From Methylobacterium sp. C25 (GTDB lineage: Bacteria; Pseudomonadota; Alphaproteobacteria; Rhizobiales; Beijerinckiaceae), in assembly GCF_021352225.1 (NCBI RefSeq), contig NZ_JAAUVI010000001.1, positions 434,001 to 498,000 on the forward strand: a stretch of 64,000 bases of DNA. The letters are read 5' to 3'. Positions 43,051 through 52,864 of this stretch are shown in pieces. Every line of letters begins with the position of its first letter. The stretch's first letter is position 1. Made by a program: the position numbers and the translations under genes. The notes under the pieces were generated by a model that worked only from the letters and a program-made list of their open reading frames with translations, did no database searches and had not been told where the DNA came from.

Positions 43051-44001
43051 ATGTCGGTAAAATTTGCGGAAAATCAGTTTAAAAATTTAATCTACATTGT
43101 CGTCATATCAGCTTGCATTGCCGCATATCTGCTCGGCGCTTTCAGCGACCGCCATAACGTTTTTCCGATGCCGCAATTGACGGCCCTTCGCGAGCATTTT
43201 CGTCCGGCCGGATTCAAACCGGAAAGCCGATATCTCTTCGACAACCAGGAGCGCCTGATCGGCGACGAGAAGCGACCTGCCGTGCCCTGCCCAAAACAGA
43301 CCAATCGAACCGAGGTGCTGCTGGTGCTCGGACAATCCAATGCAGCCAACTATGCGGGTCAGCGCTATCGCTCAAACTTTGGCGAGAAGATTGTCAATTT
43401 CTTCGATGGGCAATGTTTCATCGCCGCTTCCCCATTGCTGGGATCAACCGGCACGAAAGGAGAATATTGGACCGAGTTGGCCAATAAGCTCATTGCCTCA
43501 CAGAAGGTCGACAACGTCGTCATCGTGCCGATCGCCTATTCGGGTTCGGCAGTCGCACTCTGGGCGGCGGGCGGCAAGTTCAATGATGTCATGGTCGCGA
43601 CGGTCGGTGCACTGAAAACCGCCGGCTATCAGCCAACGCGGGTCATGTGGGACCAAGGCGAATACGATTATGTGTTGGGTACGACAGAAAAAACCTACAG
43701 CGAGCGGCTCACCTCGGTGATCGACACGCTGCGAGGCCAAGGGGTCAGTGCGCCCTTCTATGTCAGCATCGCCTCCAAATGTCTGGAGCCGAGCAACGGC
43801 GGCTTCAAGGAAGACGTCGCCGACAACCCGGTCGTCCGGGCTCAACTGGCTCTATCGAGCGGCGCAGGAGGCATCAGGCGGGGCGTCAACACCGATGCTC
43901 TGCTTGGTGAGGATGACCGATACGATGACTGCCACATTGGTGGGGCCGGAGCCGCAAAGGTGGCAAGCGCCTGGGCCGACATTTTGCTCAATAATCATTG
44001 A
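43051..44001 (+). CDS. Membrane-anchored SGNH esterase (SASA / carbohydrate esterase 6-like)
   Basis: 316 aa from ATG 43051; AAGGAG at 43039-43044 gives 6 nt spacing. One membrane helix (about 12-31) anchors an SGNH hydrolase: nucleophile Ser96 in LVLGQSNAAN, the Gln-Gly-Glu loop VMWDQGEYDYVLG, and the C-terminal Asp/His block EDDRYDDCHIGGAG. This is the sialate O-acetylesterase or acetylxylan esterase grouping. Likely deacetylates an envelope or extracellular polysaccharide. It starts the A/T-flanked accessory segment. Confidence 0.85.
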   Translation: MSVKFAENQFKNLIYIVVISACIAAYLLGAFSDRHNVFPMPQLTALREHFRPAGFKPESRYLFDNQERLIGDEKRPAVPCPKQTNRTEVLLVLGQSNAANYAGQRYRSNFGEKIVNFFDGQCFIAASPLLGSTGTKGEYWTELANKLIASQKVDNVVIVPIAYSGSAVALWAAGGKFNDVMVATVGALKTAGYQPTRVMWDQGEYDYVLGTTEKTYSERLTSVIDTLRGQGVSAPFYVSIASKCLEPSNGGFKEDVADNPVVRAQLALSSGAGGIRRGVNTDALLGEDDRYDDCHIGGAGAAKVASAWADILLNNH

Positions 44002-44066
44002 GCGCATCAGCCCGTCGATCACCCTCGACCAGATGCAGGATCACATCAAGTACGACGGACTTCGTA

Positions 44067-44564
44067 TCAGCGATTGGACGCCACGGTGGCGGGCGGCCGG
44101 AACTCACCTCGCCAGTCGGTGACCTGATCCGTTTGCGACGTGAAGGATGTCGAGAATGTTCCCTTTCCCTTCAAGCCAGCGAATGCGCCGGTCGCCTTCG
44201 AGACCTTGAATGTTCCCGTGGCGGTCATCCGTCCCTGGGCATCGGTCGTGACCTTGCCTGTGTAAGGACTGGCGCTCGTTCCATCGGGCGTCGTGAAGAC
44301 GATCGTCCCTTTCACGGGGCCTTGGCCGGCGGTGAGCCTCACCGTCTCGACGATTGATACCTGCGCGTTATCGAATGGCTGGCCGGGACTCCTGTTCACC
44401 CCAGTCCCCCGCTCGTCGATCACGACCTGGTTCGGTGCGATCGGCTGAGGATTCTGCTGATCATAGCGCACGGTGAATGTGCCACCCATCGGCATGGCAT
44501 ATGCGCTCGTCGCAACCAGTGCGAAGATCGGCGCGATAGCAAGGATTCTGACTGGACGAGTCAT
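44067..44564 (-). CDS. Exported beta-rich protein, function unknown
   Basis: 165 aa from ATG 44564 with GGAG at 8 nt. A signal peptide (MTRPVRILAIAPIFALVATSAYA) precedes a repetitive beta-strand domain rich in Gly, Thr and Ser (GTFTVRYDQQ, GKVTTDAQGRMTATGTFKV, FAGLKGKGTFSTSFTS). The pattern resembles small lipocalin-like or allene-oxide-cyclase barrels, but no family is certain. Convergent with the esterase gene. Confidence 0.65.
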   Translation of the reverse strand: MTRPVRILAIAPIFALVATSAYAMPMGGTFTVRYDQQNPQPIAPNQVVIDERGTGVNRSPGQPFDNAQVSIVETVRLTAGQGPVKGTIVFTTPDGTSASPYTGKVTTDAQGRMTATGTFKVSKATGAFAGLKGKGTFSTSFTSQTDQVTDWRGEFRPPATVASNR

Positions 44565-44926
44565 TGGATATCTCCGTAATTCATCAGCATCATTGAAAAT
44601 AGCTTCGGATATCTCGGCGCAGAACCGAGTTCTTACGGGGAGATAATTGGCATATATAGCCTGTTGTGTTTCTTCGTATTCTATTGGTTGTTGAGGCAAA
44701 GAATGCCCCATCAATGGAGGAGTGTCCTGAGAGAACGCTGAAATGCCGCTGAAATCCGCCCTGTCGCGCCGGGGGCGGATCAGGCTCGGCAGGAGTGTCT
44801 AGCGAAACCGCAGACAGACCCAGGGCCCATCCGGGAACGATCGTTTGACCGGTTCCGCTAAAGTCTGACGACCGGCACAGGTGTCGTTTGCACGGAAGCG
44901 ACCAGAATTCGCCCTGTCTGGGCTCG
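44565..44926. other. A/T-rich spacer between exported protein and DUF4188 genes
   Basis: No credible gene on either strand. The promoter of the exported protein gene should be in the first 150 bp (reading from the minus strand). Nothing else is recognised. Confidence 0.35.
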
Positions 44927-45412
44927 CTAGTCCGGGTTCGAGGCGCTGCTCGTTGCCGTTGCCCGATATCTGCTCATCATGGTGCCGTGAGCCGGAAGCA
45001 TGGGCATGAAGGCGGAGAGGCCAACAGGTTGTGGCATGTCGACATAGACCGCCTCCATGCCGCCTCTCATATGATAGGTCTCGTGCCAGAAGCCGGTGCC
45101 GCGGGAATCTTCAAGGAAGGTGCGCCACCATTCATGATGCGGCTCTGTCTTGGCCCAAGCCTCGAGACAGTGAATGTCGCTCCAGTACCACCGCATGCCG
45201 ACATGGGCGGGCCTGAGGCTGTAGATGATCCGATTTTCATAGTGGAGCAGCCCTTTCGGCCGGCTCCTGCCTGCCCATTCGATGGGCTTGTTGAGCCCGA
45301 GCAGAATCTTCAATCCGTAGAGCGTCCGCACCCGCATGCCGAGCATAATCACGACAAGATCAGGGTAGCAGCTGAAGTCAGGAACCTCGCGGCGAGCACC
45401 AGCGCGAAACAT
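44927..45412 (-). CDS. DUF4188 family protein (monooxygenase-like)
   Basis: 161 aa from ATG 45412, with GGAGG 5 nt upstream. Matches the DUF4188 layout: DLVVIMLGMRVRTLYGLKI, a central LHYENRIIYSLRPAHVGMRWYW, and HCLEAWAKTEPHHEWWRTFLED. A dimeric alpha-beta barrel fold and a role akin to small oxygenases are predicted for this group; substrate unknown. Upstream of it is the winged-helix/TPR regulator, same strand. Confidence 0.78.
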   Translation of the reverse strand: MFRAGARREVPDFSCYPDLVVIMLGMRVRTLYGLKILLGLNKPIEWAGRSRPKGLLHYENRIIYSLRPAHVGMRWYWSDIHCLEAWAKTEPHHEWWRTFLEDSRGTGFWHETYHMRGGMEAVYVDMPQPVGLSAFMPMLPAHGTMMSRYRATATSSASNPD

Positions 45413-45526
45413 CTGATCCTCCACGACAAATCTATATCATAAATATATCTCGAACCAAACATTGCTCAGTTTTTCATATATACTGAACAGTCACGCCTTA
45501 ACGCAGCCACTTGATCTGCGAACACG

Positions 45527-47074
45527 TCACATCGGCAGTCCAGACGCCCGAAGATCTTCAGCAAAGCGATCGGCGATGCGTCGGTCTCTTCCGAAGGCAT
45601 GCGCGACCCGCGGAATCTTCAGGCTAAATGTCGGGCTCCGACGCAGCAGATCGGCGATCCAGCCGACAGCCTCCTCTGTGCGGTCGAGACGGACACAGGA
45701 CGCTGCCGCCATGGCATAGGCGATCAGATAACCCGGACTACGGATCAGGGCTCCGGTCGCGTTGCGCAGAGTCTCCTCGAAGCGGTCGAGGGCGTAGAGA
45801 GGGCCGGCGGCGATGCCTTGATAGAAGCCCGGAGCCAGGGGACTCAAGCTGATCGCTCGCTCGACGCTCGCCAGTGCGTCGGCGTAGTGGCCCACCCCCG
45901 TCTGCGTCAAACTGAGGAAGGCCAAGGCCATGGCCTCGCCTGGGCTCAGCGCGACGCTGCGCTCCGCGGCAATCAGGGCTTCCTCGTATCGTCCCGTGTA
46001 CAAAAGCGCGTAGCCCAAGGCACGGTGGCCGGTTGGCAGCATGGGGTCGAGTTCCAAACCACGCCGGATCGCCGACAAGGCATGGTCAAGCCGATCCAGG
46101 CTTGCTTCTCCCGTAATCGCCATGGCGGCATCGGTTGCGATGCAGAAACCGCGCGCAACATGCGCAGCACCATAGAGCGGGTCCAGAACAATGGCCGTCT
46201 CGACGTCTTCCAGCGCCGACGCGACACTCGCCTGGCTGAACTGCAACATCTTGGCCGCGGACCGGACCGTCAGCTCGTAGACATCGAGGCTGGCAGGCGG
46301 TCGGCGCAGGCTGGCGCCCTGCTCGTGGCTTTGAACGCCTGAGAAGAGGGTCGCAGCGATCCGCGCGGTCAGTTCGTCCTGCACCACGAACAGGTCTTGT
46401 GCCGCAAAAGCGTAGCGCTCCGCCCAGACGTGGCTGTCGGAGATCCCGTCTACGAGCTGGGCGTTGACGATCATGCGGTCGCCGGAGCGCCTGATGCTGC
46501 CTTCAAGAATATACCGAACGGCGAGGACCCGCGCGATGTCCGAGGCCGTGCCGCCCAGCGCCTTCGCAGCGAACGAACTGTGTCGCGCAATGACAGTGAC
46601 GTTTCGATTTCGAGCGAGTTCGGTGGTGATGTCTTCGGCAAAGCCCGCTCCGAGGACGCCATACGTGTTTGGCGCGGCAGTGAACTCGTCAAACGGTAGA
46701 ATGGCGATGCTCGGCCAGAAGCTCCCCGGAGCCCTGATCGCCGCCGCCGCGACAGGGGCCGGCTCTGATGCGCCGGGGAGGACCAGCATATAGCCGCGTT
46801 TCGGTATGGTCCGGATCAGGTCTCGCCCGTCGGGACCCAGGGTTTTGCGGATATCCGAGATGCACTGCGTCAGTGAATCTTCGGTCACGATCACGCCTGG
46901 CCAGCAATCGGCGAGGAGATCGTCCTTCGTGACGAGATCGCCTGCGCTCGACGCTAGACGGCGAAGCACATCAAACGAGCGAGGTCGAAGCTCCAGCCGC
47001 CGCCCGGCATGAGTGAGAATCTGTTCGCGCCGAAGATCGACGACCATCTCGGAGAGCGTGATGCAATCGACCAT
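45527..47074 (-). CDS. CadC-like winged-helix regulator with FlgO-like and TPR domains
   Basis: 515 aa from ATG 47074. Residues 1-95 form an OmpR-type DNA-binding domain (LELRPRSFDVLRRLASSAGDLVTKDDLLADCWPG and TIPKRGYML). Residues about 120-230 are the TolB/FlgO-like domain (SIAILPFDEF, FAEDITTELARNRNVTVIARHS). The C-terminal half consists of TPR-type repeats (GHRALGYALLYTGRYEEALIAAERSVAL). No membrane helix is seen. Such proteins occur as soluble adenylate-cyclase relatives without the cyclase domain. Probably regulates nearby accessory genes. Confidence 0.85.
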   Translation of the reverse strand: MVDCITLSEMVVDLRREQILTHAGRRLELRPRSFDVLRRLASSAGDLVTKDDLLADCWPGVIVTEDSLTQCISDIRKTLGPDGRDLIRTIPKRGYMLVLPGASEPAPVAAAAIRAPGSFWPSIAILPFDEFTAAPNTYGVLGAGFAEDITTELARNRNVTVIARHSSFAAKALGGTASDIARVLAVRYILEGSIRRSGDRMIVNAQLVDGISDSHVWAERYAFAAQDLFVVQDELTARIAATLFSGVQSHEQGASLRRPPASLDVYELTVRSAAKMLQFSQASVASALEDVETAIVLDPLYGAAHVARGFCIATDAAMAITGEASLDRLDHALSAIRRGLELDPMLPTGHRALGYALLYTGRYEEALIAAERSVALSPGEAMALAFLSLTQTGVGHYADALASVERAISLSPLAPGFYQGIAAGPLYALDRFEETLRNATGALIRSPGYLIAYAMAAASCVRLDRTEEAVGWIADLLRRSPTFSLKIPRVAHAFGRDRRIADRFAEDLRASGLPM

Positions 47075-47436
47075 TGCAGCCCGGACAATTTCGGACCATC
47101 GCGTTGCGCCCCGGCATTTTGCTTCGGCCATCGAGCGAAGAAAAGGGAAATTTTGGCGAAAGAGCAAATCGCTGGAATCAAATTTAGAAAATTGTCAAGC
47201 TCGCCGTTAGGTCGCATCTCGTAGATTTTGTGATCCAATTCAGGCAATAAAATATTCAGGAATTACAAAATTGAACCGATAAAACAATCTTTGTCAGACA
47301 AATAACCGTCGTTGCTTTTTGCTACTCGAGCGCAAGAATGCTCGTCCGTCGACGGAGGCCTGTTCTCTAAAGGGAAAGCCCCGCATCGTTGGGTGATGCG
47401 GGGCTTCATTCGTGAAATCGAGTGGGACAGTCGCGT
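47075..47436. other. A/T-rich spacer between TPR regulator and autotransporter terminator
   Basis: No gene. Contains the promoter side of the regulator (minus strand) and the autotransporter terminator at 47376-47406. The stretch 47,150-47,330 is clearly A/T-rich. Confidence 0.4.
47376..47406 (-). terminator. Rho-independent terminator of the autotransporter gene
   Basis: A 12 bp perfect stem (AAGCCCCGCATC at 47376-47387 with GATGCGGGGCTT at 47395-47406) and a 7 nt loop, 30 bp after the autotransporter stop on the minus strand. A pyrimidine-rich ttccctt run follows. Confidence 0.85.
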
Positions 47437-50400
47437 TCAGAAGCTGTAGCGGGCTCCGGCGCGTCCGGCCTGGATGGTGTCAGTGGTCGCGACCTCGGCA
47501 TCGTAGTTGACGAAGCCCGTCCATCCGGGGGCCAACACTGCGTTCAGGCCGGCGCCCACCAGGGCCCTGTCGCGGTCGAGGCGGCGCCCCTGGACGGTGA
47601 ACGGCAGGGCCGGCACCAGGGCAAAGCTCGACTGGATCGTACGGTCCACATCCGCGAAATCGTGGACGTAGGCGCCCTTGATTGCGAAGGTGACGGGCCG
47701 CCCGCCGATCTCGGCGAAATGCTCGATGCGCGCGCCGATCTGCGAGCGAGCCGACAGGAAGTCTTTCGCCGCGACGTTCAGGTTGAACGGGCCGAGGCCG
47801 GTCTCCGACACGCGATCTTGGCTGAAGGTCGACACCTGGAAGCCGATGAAGGGCGTCACCGAGGCATCCCGCGCATAGGTATAGCGGTAGCCCGCCTCAC
47901 CCGCCGACAGGAACTGGTCGCCGGTGAGCTTGCCGCGTGCACCACCCGGCTGCAGCGCCTGCAGGCCGGCGAGGGAGCGGGTCATGCGCCCATCGACATG
48001 GGCATAGCCCACCGCCGCCGTGGCATAGAGCGGGCCGCTGCCGATGCCGCCGTAGAGGCCAACCTGGGCATTGTCCGTATGGGCGCGCTCGCCCGTCTGC
48101 CGCAGCGAGACGTCGACCGAGCCATAACCCGCCGCGATGCCGAGGAAAGTCCCGGCGCTCGGATGCATGTCGACGCCGGCCGCGAAGCCGCCGATCGTCT
48201 CGTTGCGGCCCGAATTGGCGACGGTCGCCGCGACGTTGCCAGTTTGGCCGTAGCCGGTCGCCCAGACGCCGTAGCCGCGAGTGGCCTCGACGAAACGGGG
48301 CTCGGGCACGGGACCACGGTTCGGCATGTCGGCGGCGTAGGTCGCCGGCGGCAGGGTGAAACCCGTGGCGCCAGCCTCGAACACGCCCGAATAGGCCCGT
48401 GTCATCAGCGAGTCGGTGAAGGCCCGGCCGGCCCGGAACTGCGGATCGGCAACCGAGGCGTAGCCCTGGCCGGCCACGCGGTCGAGGATGCCGATGACCG
48501 CACGGTCGCTCTGGTTGTCGATATAGGTCAAGGCGGCCGTGTTGCCGGCGAGCAAGGCATCGAAGCTCGGCGCGACGCTGCGCTGGTTCGGGGTCTGCGC
48601 CAGCACGCCGAAGCTCTGCTGCTGGAGCGTCAGCACGATGGTGTTGCCCTCGGTGGTGGCAACCGGAGCGAGCAGGGTCGGTAGACCGATCTTGGAGACC
48701 GTGTCGAAGCGGCTGTTGTTGAAGCCTCCCGTCGCGTTGAGCACCGTGTAGCGCGTGCCCGGGACGTAGGTTCCGGCCGCACCGACGAGTTGCACGTCGC
48801 CGGCCAGCGTCGCAGTGCCGTTGACCTGGAGCTTCGCGCTGGTGCCGTCGGCCTTGACGTTGACGGCGAGCCGGGCGTCGTCGTCCTGGCGATAGGCGCC
48901 AGCGACGGTCAGCGTGCCGTAGGGCGTCACATCCGAGCCCGGCATGACCACGCCGAAGTTCGAGACGCGGCCGTTGATCCGGCCGTTGCCGCCGAGAGTG
49001 CCCTCCTCGCCGACAGTCGTATTCGCATTAAGCGTCGAGTCGACATACAGCGTGCCGCCATTGACCGCAGCGCCCTGCGAAAAGGTCTGGGTCGAGCCGG
49101 CGGCAAGCGTCCATGTGCCACTCGTGACCGTCAGTGAACTGAAGCCGCTGACGTTGCTGGTCAGCCTGCCGTGCCCGCTTCCAGTGGCAGCGGCGGCGGG
49201 AGCGGCCGCAACCACGTCATCATCATCGTCGTCGTCATCATCGTCGCCGCCGCCGCCTCCGTTGCCGGCGCCGCCGGCGACATCCATGAGGATGAGGCTG
49301 TTCGCGCCGAGGCCGCGGGCGGTGATGTTGCCGCCGATCACCGAATCGGTGCCCAGCGTGACGGTATTCACCGAGCCCGGAACGAGGCCGGCCTGGCCGA
49401 CGTCCAGGAACGTGATGTTGCCGCTGATCTTGCCGTTGTTAGCGATGGTCTGGTTGCCCTGGCCGAAGAACAGATTGCCGTTGATCGTCCCGTCGTTAGT
49501 CAGCTGGCCGTTCCGACGATTGACCACGGCGCTTGCGGCCGTCTGCTGGTCGACGTCCGTATTGCGGATGTCGCCATTGATGATGCCGGTTGCGGTATTG
49601 GTGATCGAGGTATTGTAGGGCTGGACAACGTTGGCGGCGTAGGTGGCGATCGCCGCCGAGCCTGCCGCGGTGCTCAGGTTTTCGATGGTGCCGCTGTTGA
49701 TCACCGTGAAGGACGAGGCGCGGCCGTTGACGGCGCGGGTGTTGGCGCCCGAGGCGGTGATCTTGCCGGCATTGCGCAGCGTGAACGAATCCACGTCGTC
49801 GTCGGAATCGACGCCGGCGACCGATTGCGTGGTCTGAGTCGCCGTCGCGGCGCGGGTCGCGGTGATCGTGCCGTTGTTCACGATCGTCAGTTCGTCGATG
49901 TCCTCGCCGGCATAGATGCCGATGGCCCGGCCGTTGCCGGACTGCGAAACGCTGATGGAGTTGTTGTTGACGACCCGCACGTCGTCGAACTCGGTGCCGG
50001 CAGGCACGCCATCGGCGCTGACGTAGACGCCGTAGAGGCGCTGCGTGTTGCCGATCGTCGTGGCTGCCCCAGAGATCGTGCCGTTATTGTTGAGCGTGAC
50101 GTTGCTGCCGTAGAGGTTCACGCCGAAATTGTCGCGGTTCTTCGGCGTCGTGATCGAGATCGTGCCGTTGTTGTTGACGACGCTGCCGTCGTTCACGCGG
50201 ACGTTCGAGAAGGCAAGGTTTGCGCCCGAGCCGCCCGTCTGGGTCGAGCCGCTGATCGTGGCACCCTGCTGGATGTTGACCGTCAGGCCCGTAACACCGG
50301 CGGGAGCGACGAAGCCGGTCGCGGTGGTATCCGCGCAGGTCACGGTCGCGCCATTCGTCGGAGCAGCCGGCGCGCAGGCTGCGTGAGCGCCAGCAACAGC

Positions 50401-50469
50401 AAAAGTCCAGACCGGAATACTCAAAAGGAGAGACCTACGCAGGGATTCTGCGCGCCCGTTCTTATTCAC
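47437..50469 (-). CDS. Autotransporter (type V secretion) with C-terminal beta-barrel
   Basis: 1010 aa from GTG 50469, preceded by GGGGGA at 6 nt. Signal peptide (VNKNGRAESLRRSLLLSIPV to GAHA). Residues about 45-430 contain repeated Asn-rich VVNNNGTI/TNNGTI-type strands of a passenger beta-helix. An Asp10 run flanked by Gly and Ala follows. About 480-640 is a beta-helix/autochaperone-like stretch (GGTLYVDSTLNANTTVGEEGTLGGNG), and the last 270 residues form the translocating barrel (GYGVWATGYGQTG), ending in aromatic GARYSF. Secreted adhesin or surface protein; substrate of adhesion unknown. Confidence 0.93.
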   Translation of the reverse strand: MNKNGRAESLRRSLLLSIPVWTFAVAGAHAACAPAAPTNGATVTCADTTATGFVAPAGVTGLTVNIQQGATISGSTQTGGSGANLAFSNVRVNDGSVVNNNGTISITTPKNRDNFGVNLYGSNVTLNNNGTISGAATTIGNTQRLYGVYVSADGVPAGTEFDDVRVVNNNSISVSQSGNGRAIGIYAGEDIDELTIVNNGTITATRAATATQTTQSVAGVDSDDDVDSFTLRNAGKITASGANTRAVNGRASSFTVINSGTIENLSTAAGSAAIATYAANVVQPYNTSITNTATGIINGDIRNTDVDQQTAASAVVNRRNGQLTNDGTINGNLFFGQGNQTIANNGKISGNITFLDVGQAGLVPGSVNTVTLGTDSVIGGNITARGLGANSLILMDVAGGAGNGGGGGDDDDDDDDDDVVAAAPAAAATGSGHGRLTSNVSGFSSLTVTSGTWTLAAGSTQTFSQGAAVNGGTLYVDSTLNANTTVGEEGTLGGNGRINGRVSNFGVVMPGSDVTPYGTLTVAGAYRQDDDARLAVNVKADGTSAKLQVNGTATLAGDVQLVGAAGTYVPGTRYTVLNATGGFNNSRFDTVSKIGLPTLLAPVATTEGNTIVLTLQQQSFGVLAQTPNQRSVAPSFDALLAGNTAALTYIDNQSDRAVIGILDRVAGQGYASVADPQFRAGRAFTDSLMTRAYSGVFEAGATGFTLPPATYAADMPNRGPVPEPRFVEATRGYGVWATGYGQTGNVAATVANSGRNETIGGFAAGVDMHPSAGTFLGIAAGYGSVDVSLRQTGERAHTDNAQVGLYGGIGSGPLYATAAVGYAHVDGRMTRSLAGLQALQPGGARGKLTGDQFLSAGEAGYRYTYARDASVTPFIGFQVSTFSQDRVSETGLGPFNLNVAAKDFLSARSQIGARIEHFAEIGGRPVTFAIKGAYVHDFADVDRTIQSSFALVPALPFTVQGRRLDRDRALVGAGLNAVLAPGWTGFVNYDAEVATTDTIQAGRAGARYSF
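49216..49245 (-). repeat. Ten consecutive Asp codons (trinucleotide repeat) in the autotransporter
   Basis: Ten GAC/GAT codons in a row, between a Gly-rich and an Ala-rich stretch of the passenger. As a triplet repeat, changes in copy number would keep frame and vary the linker length. Confidence 0.9.
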
Positions 50470-51032
50470 GACACTTCCCCCAATACTTATTTGATATGTC
50501 GAGGCGCCTCCTTCCGCAATGCAGACGGACCATACCTCAAGACACCTTGAATAAGCATGCCGATCACGCTCATTCAATACTTATGTTGGTAGGCTTATCA
50601 GAGTCATTGAATAGGTTGTAAAAATGAAACAAACCAGAAAAACTTGGGTCAATAAGGCAAAAGATCCGAGCTGTTTCGGAACATTTGCAGTAATAATTCG
50701 GCAAATTTTTGCGGGATAAACCGGCAATCGTCTAAGTCAGGGACCTGGATCGGGAATGTGTAGAGGCTCCTCAACCGCAAGAGGCGAGTGACCTCGGCCG
50801 CCTTCTCAGCGTGCTGACGACCAGGGCGCACAGCCTGCGATCGCTTCAGCAACGCGAAGACAAGCCTCGAGAGCGTCGGTTCGCTGACCCGCCGAGCCAA
50901 GAACGTCGTTCAGTTTTTGCCGGACGTCGGATGTTCGCCTGTCGATTTTTTGCGCCCGAAGGCGGACCGACAGATTCCCACCCGGATATTGCGAGCAAGC
51001 AGCGAGCGTCAGACGTCAATCAATCGCCAGCC
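50470..51032. other. Spacer between autotransporter and xoxF genes
   Basis: No well-supported gene. A minus-strand frame (50649-50900, TTG start, no SD) gives an 83 aa basic peptide without recognisable family and is left as doubtful. The part nearest the autotransporter (50,560-50,720) is A/T-rich and should hold its promoter. Confidence 0.4.
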
Positions 51033-52838
51033 TCACGGCAGCGCGAACACCGTGAGCTGGCCTCCAGGTGCGGTGTATTGCGAGAGCGCCGCGTAGCCGC
51101 CGACCGCGCCGGAGCCGTCGGACGGGTCGGTCAGGCCGGCGGCGAGGCCGATCCCGGCCCAGCCGCCGACGCCGGAGAGCACCGCGACGTACTGCTTGCC
51201 GCCATGCATGAACGTCATCGGGTTGCCGACGATGCCGGACGGCGTCTTGAAGCGGTAGAGTTCATGCCCGTCGCGGGCATCGACCGCCTTCAGCCAGCCC
51301 TCCAGCGTCCCGTAGAACACCACGCCGCCTGCCGTCGCCAGTGCGCCGGACCAGACAGAAAACCGCTCCGGGATCGACCAGACGATCCGCCCTTTCACTC
51401 CGTCCCAGGCGATGAAATTTCCGGTGCGGTCGGAGCCGGGCGGCGGGTAGAGCCCGAGCGTCGCGCCGACATAGGGCTGGCCCGGCACGTAGGTCACGTG
51501 GAAGGGCTCGTAATCCATGCAGAGATGGTTGGTGGGCACGTAGAACAGGTGCGTCTGCGGCGAGTAGGCGGCCGGCTGCTGGTTCTTGGCGCCCAGCGCC
51601 GAAGGGCAGATGCCCTTCATCACCTCGTCCTCGCCGGTCGTCTCCGGCGCGTGGTCTTTGTCGACGAGGGGGCGCCCGTAGGTCGGCGAGGCACGGTCGC
51701 GATTGATCGCCGACGCCCAGTTCACCGTCGGATCGAACTTTTCGGCGGTGACCAGTTCGCCGGTGGCACGGTCGAGGCTGTAGCCGAAGCCATTGCGGTC
51801 GAAATGCGTGAGGAGATGGCGGGGCCGGCCGTCGACCTCCTGATCCGTCAGGATCATCTCGTTGACGCCGTCGTAGTCCCACTCGTCATGCGGCGTCATC
51901 TGGTAGAGCCAGGCCGCCCGGCCGGTCTCGGGATGGCGCGCCACGATCGACATGGCCCATTTGTTGTCGCCCGAGCGCTGGGCCGGGTTCCAGGTCGAGG
52001 GGTTGCCGGTGCCGTAATAGAGGAGGTCAAGGGCGGGATCGTAGGAGAACCAGCCCCAGGCGCAGCCGCCGCCCATGCGCCACTGGTCGCCGTCCCAGGT
52101 CTTCAGCGAGGAATCCTTGCCGATGGGCTTGCCGAGCTCCGTCGTCGTCTCCGGATCGACCAGCATGTCCGCGTCCGGCCCCGTCGCATAGGCGCGCCAG
52201 ATCCGCTTGCCGTCCTTGAGGCCGTAGGCGGTGACGTGGCAGCGGGCGCCGTATTCGCCGCCGGAGATGCCGACGATGACCTCGTCCTTCACCGGAAGCA
52301 CCGTGGCGGTGTTGGTCTCTCCCTTCGACGGGTCGCCGTTCTTCACCGACCAGTTCACTCGGCCCGTCTCGGCATCGAGCGAGACCAGGGTGGTGTCGTT
52401 CTGGTGCAGCAGGATCGCGCCCTCCGCATAGGCGAGCCCGCGATTGACCGTGTCGCAGCACATCACCGGCACGACGTCGGCGGCCTGTTTCGGCGCGTAT
52501 GTCCAGAGGATGCGGCCGTCATGGTCAAGATCGAGCGCGTAGACTTTGTTCGGGAACGGCGTGTGCACGTACATCCGGTTGCCCACGACCAGCGGCGCGC
52601 CCTCGTGTCCGCGCAATACGCCGGTCGAGAAGGTCCAGGCCACCCTGAGCTGCGCGACGTTGCCGGCGGTGATCTGGTCGAGCCGCGAATAGCGGGTATT
52701 CGCGTAGTCGACCGTCTGCAGCACCTGCTGACCGGGATCGGCGAGCCGGGTTTCGAGATCGGATCTTTCGGCTTGGCCGACGGCGAAGGCGGGCCCGGCG
52801 AGGCTCCACAGGAGCACCGGCAGCAGACAACGTTTCAT
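51033..52838 (-). CDS. xoxF: Lanthanide-type PQQ methanol dehydrogenase XoxF
   Basis: 601 aa from ATG 52838 with a signal peptide (residues 1-19). Periplasmic oxidation of methanol by PQQ. Eight-blade propeller with the adjacent-Cys ring C127-C128 ([11 protein letters not shown]), metal ligands E195 (GGEYG) and N279 (GTGNPSTW), catalytic D321, and D323 in [10 protein letters not shown]. The second Asp is the mark of lanthanide-dependent XoxF; the Ca-type MxaF has Ala there. Sequence follows the XoxF5 clade closely from memory. No xoxG (cytochrome), xoxJ, mxa or pqq gene is nearby, which resembles the stand-alone second xoxF copy of Methylorubrum extorquens. Confidence 0.94.
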   Translation of the reverse strand: MKRCLLPVLLWSLAGPAFAVGQAERSDLETRLADPGQQVLQTVDYANTRYSRLDQITAGNVAQLRVAWTFSTGVLRGHEGAPLVVGNRMYVHTPFPNKVYALDLDHDGRILWTYAPKQAADVVPVMCCDTVNRGLAYAEGAILLHQNDTTLVSLDAETGRVNWSVKNGDPSKGETNTATVLPVKDEVIVGISGGEYGARCHVTAYGLKDGKRIWRAYATGPDADMLVDPETTTELGKPIGKDSSLKTWDGDQWRMGGGCAWGWFSYDPALDLLYYGTGNPSTWNPAQRSGDNKWAMSIVARHPETGRAAWLYQMTPHDEWDYDGVNEMILTDQEVDGRPRHLLTHFDRNGFGYSLDRATGELVTAEKFDPTVNWASAINRDRASPTYGRPLVDKDHAPETTGEDEVMKGICPSALGAKNQQPAAYSPQTHLFYVPTNHLCMDYEPFHVTYVPGQPYVGATLGLYPPPGSDRTGNFIAWDGVKGRIVWSIPERFSVWSGALATAGGVVFYGTLEGWLKAVDARDGHELYRFKTPSGIVGNPMTFMHGGKQYVAVLSGVGGWAGIGLAAGLTDPSDGSGAVGGYAALSQYTAPGGQLTVFALP

Positions 52839-52864
52839 TCCAAATCGCCTTGTCCGAAGACCCG

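Noticed and set aside
49200..49270. CRISPR-like or tandem DNA repeat
   Set aside because: It is a simple triplet run coding for Asp and Gly within a reading frame, without spacers.
50649..50900. Possible 83 aa minus-strand gene before xoxF
   Set aside because: TTG start, no SD and no recognisable family; kept only as a doubtful frame in the spacer description.
51033..52838. Calcium-type methanol dehydrogenase MxaF
   Set aside because: The residue two after the catalytic Asp is Asp, not Ala, and no mxa genes are adjacent, so XoxF fits better.
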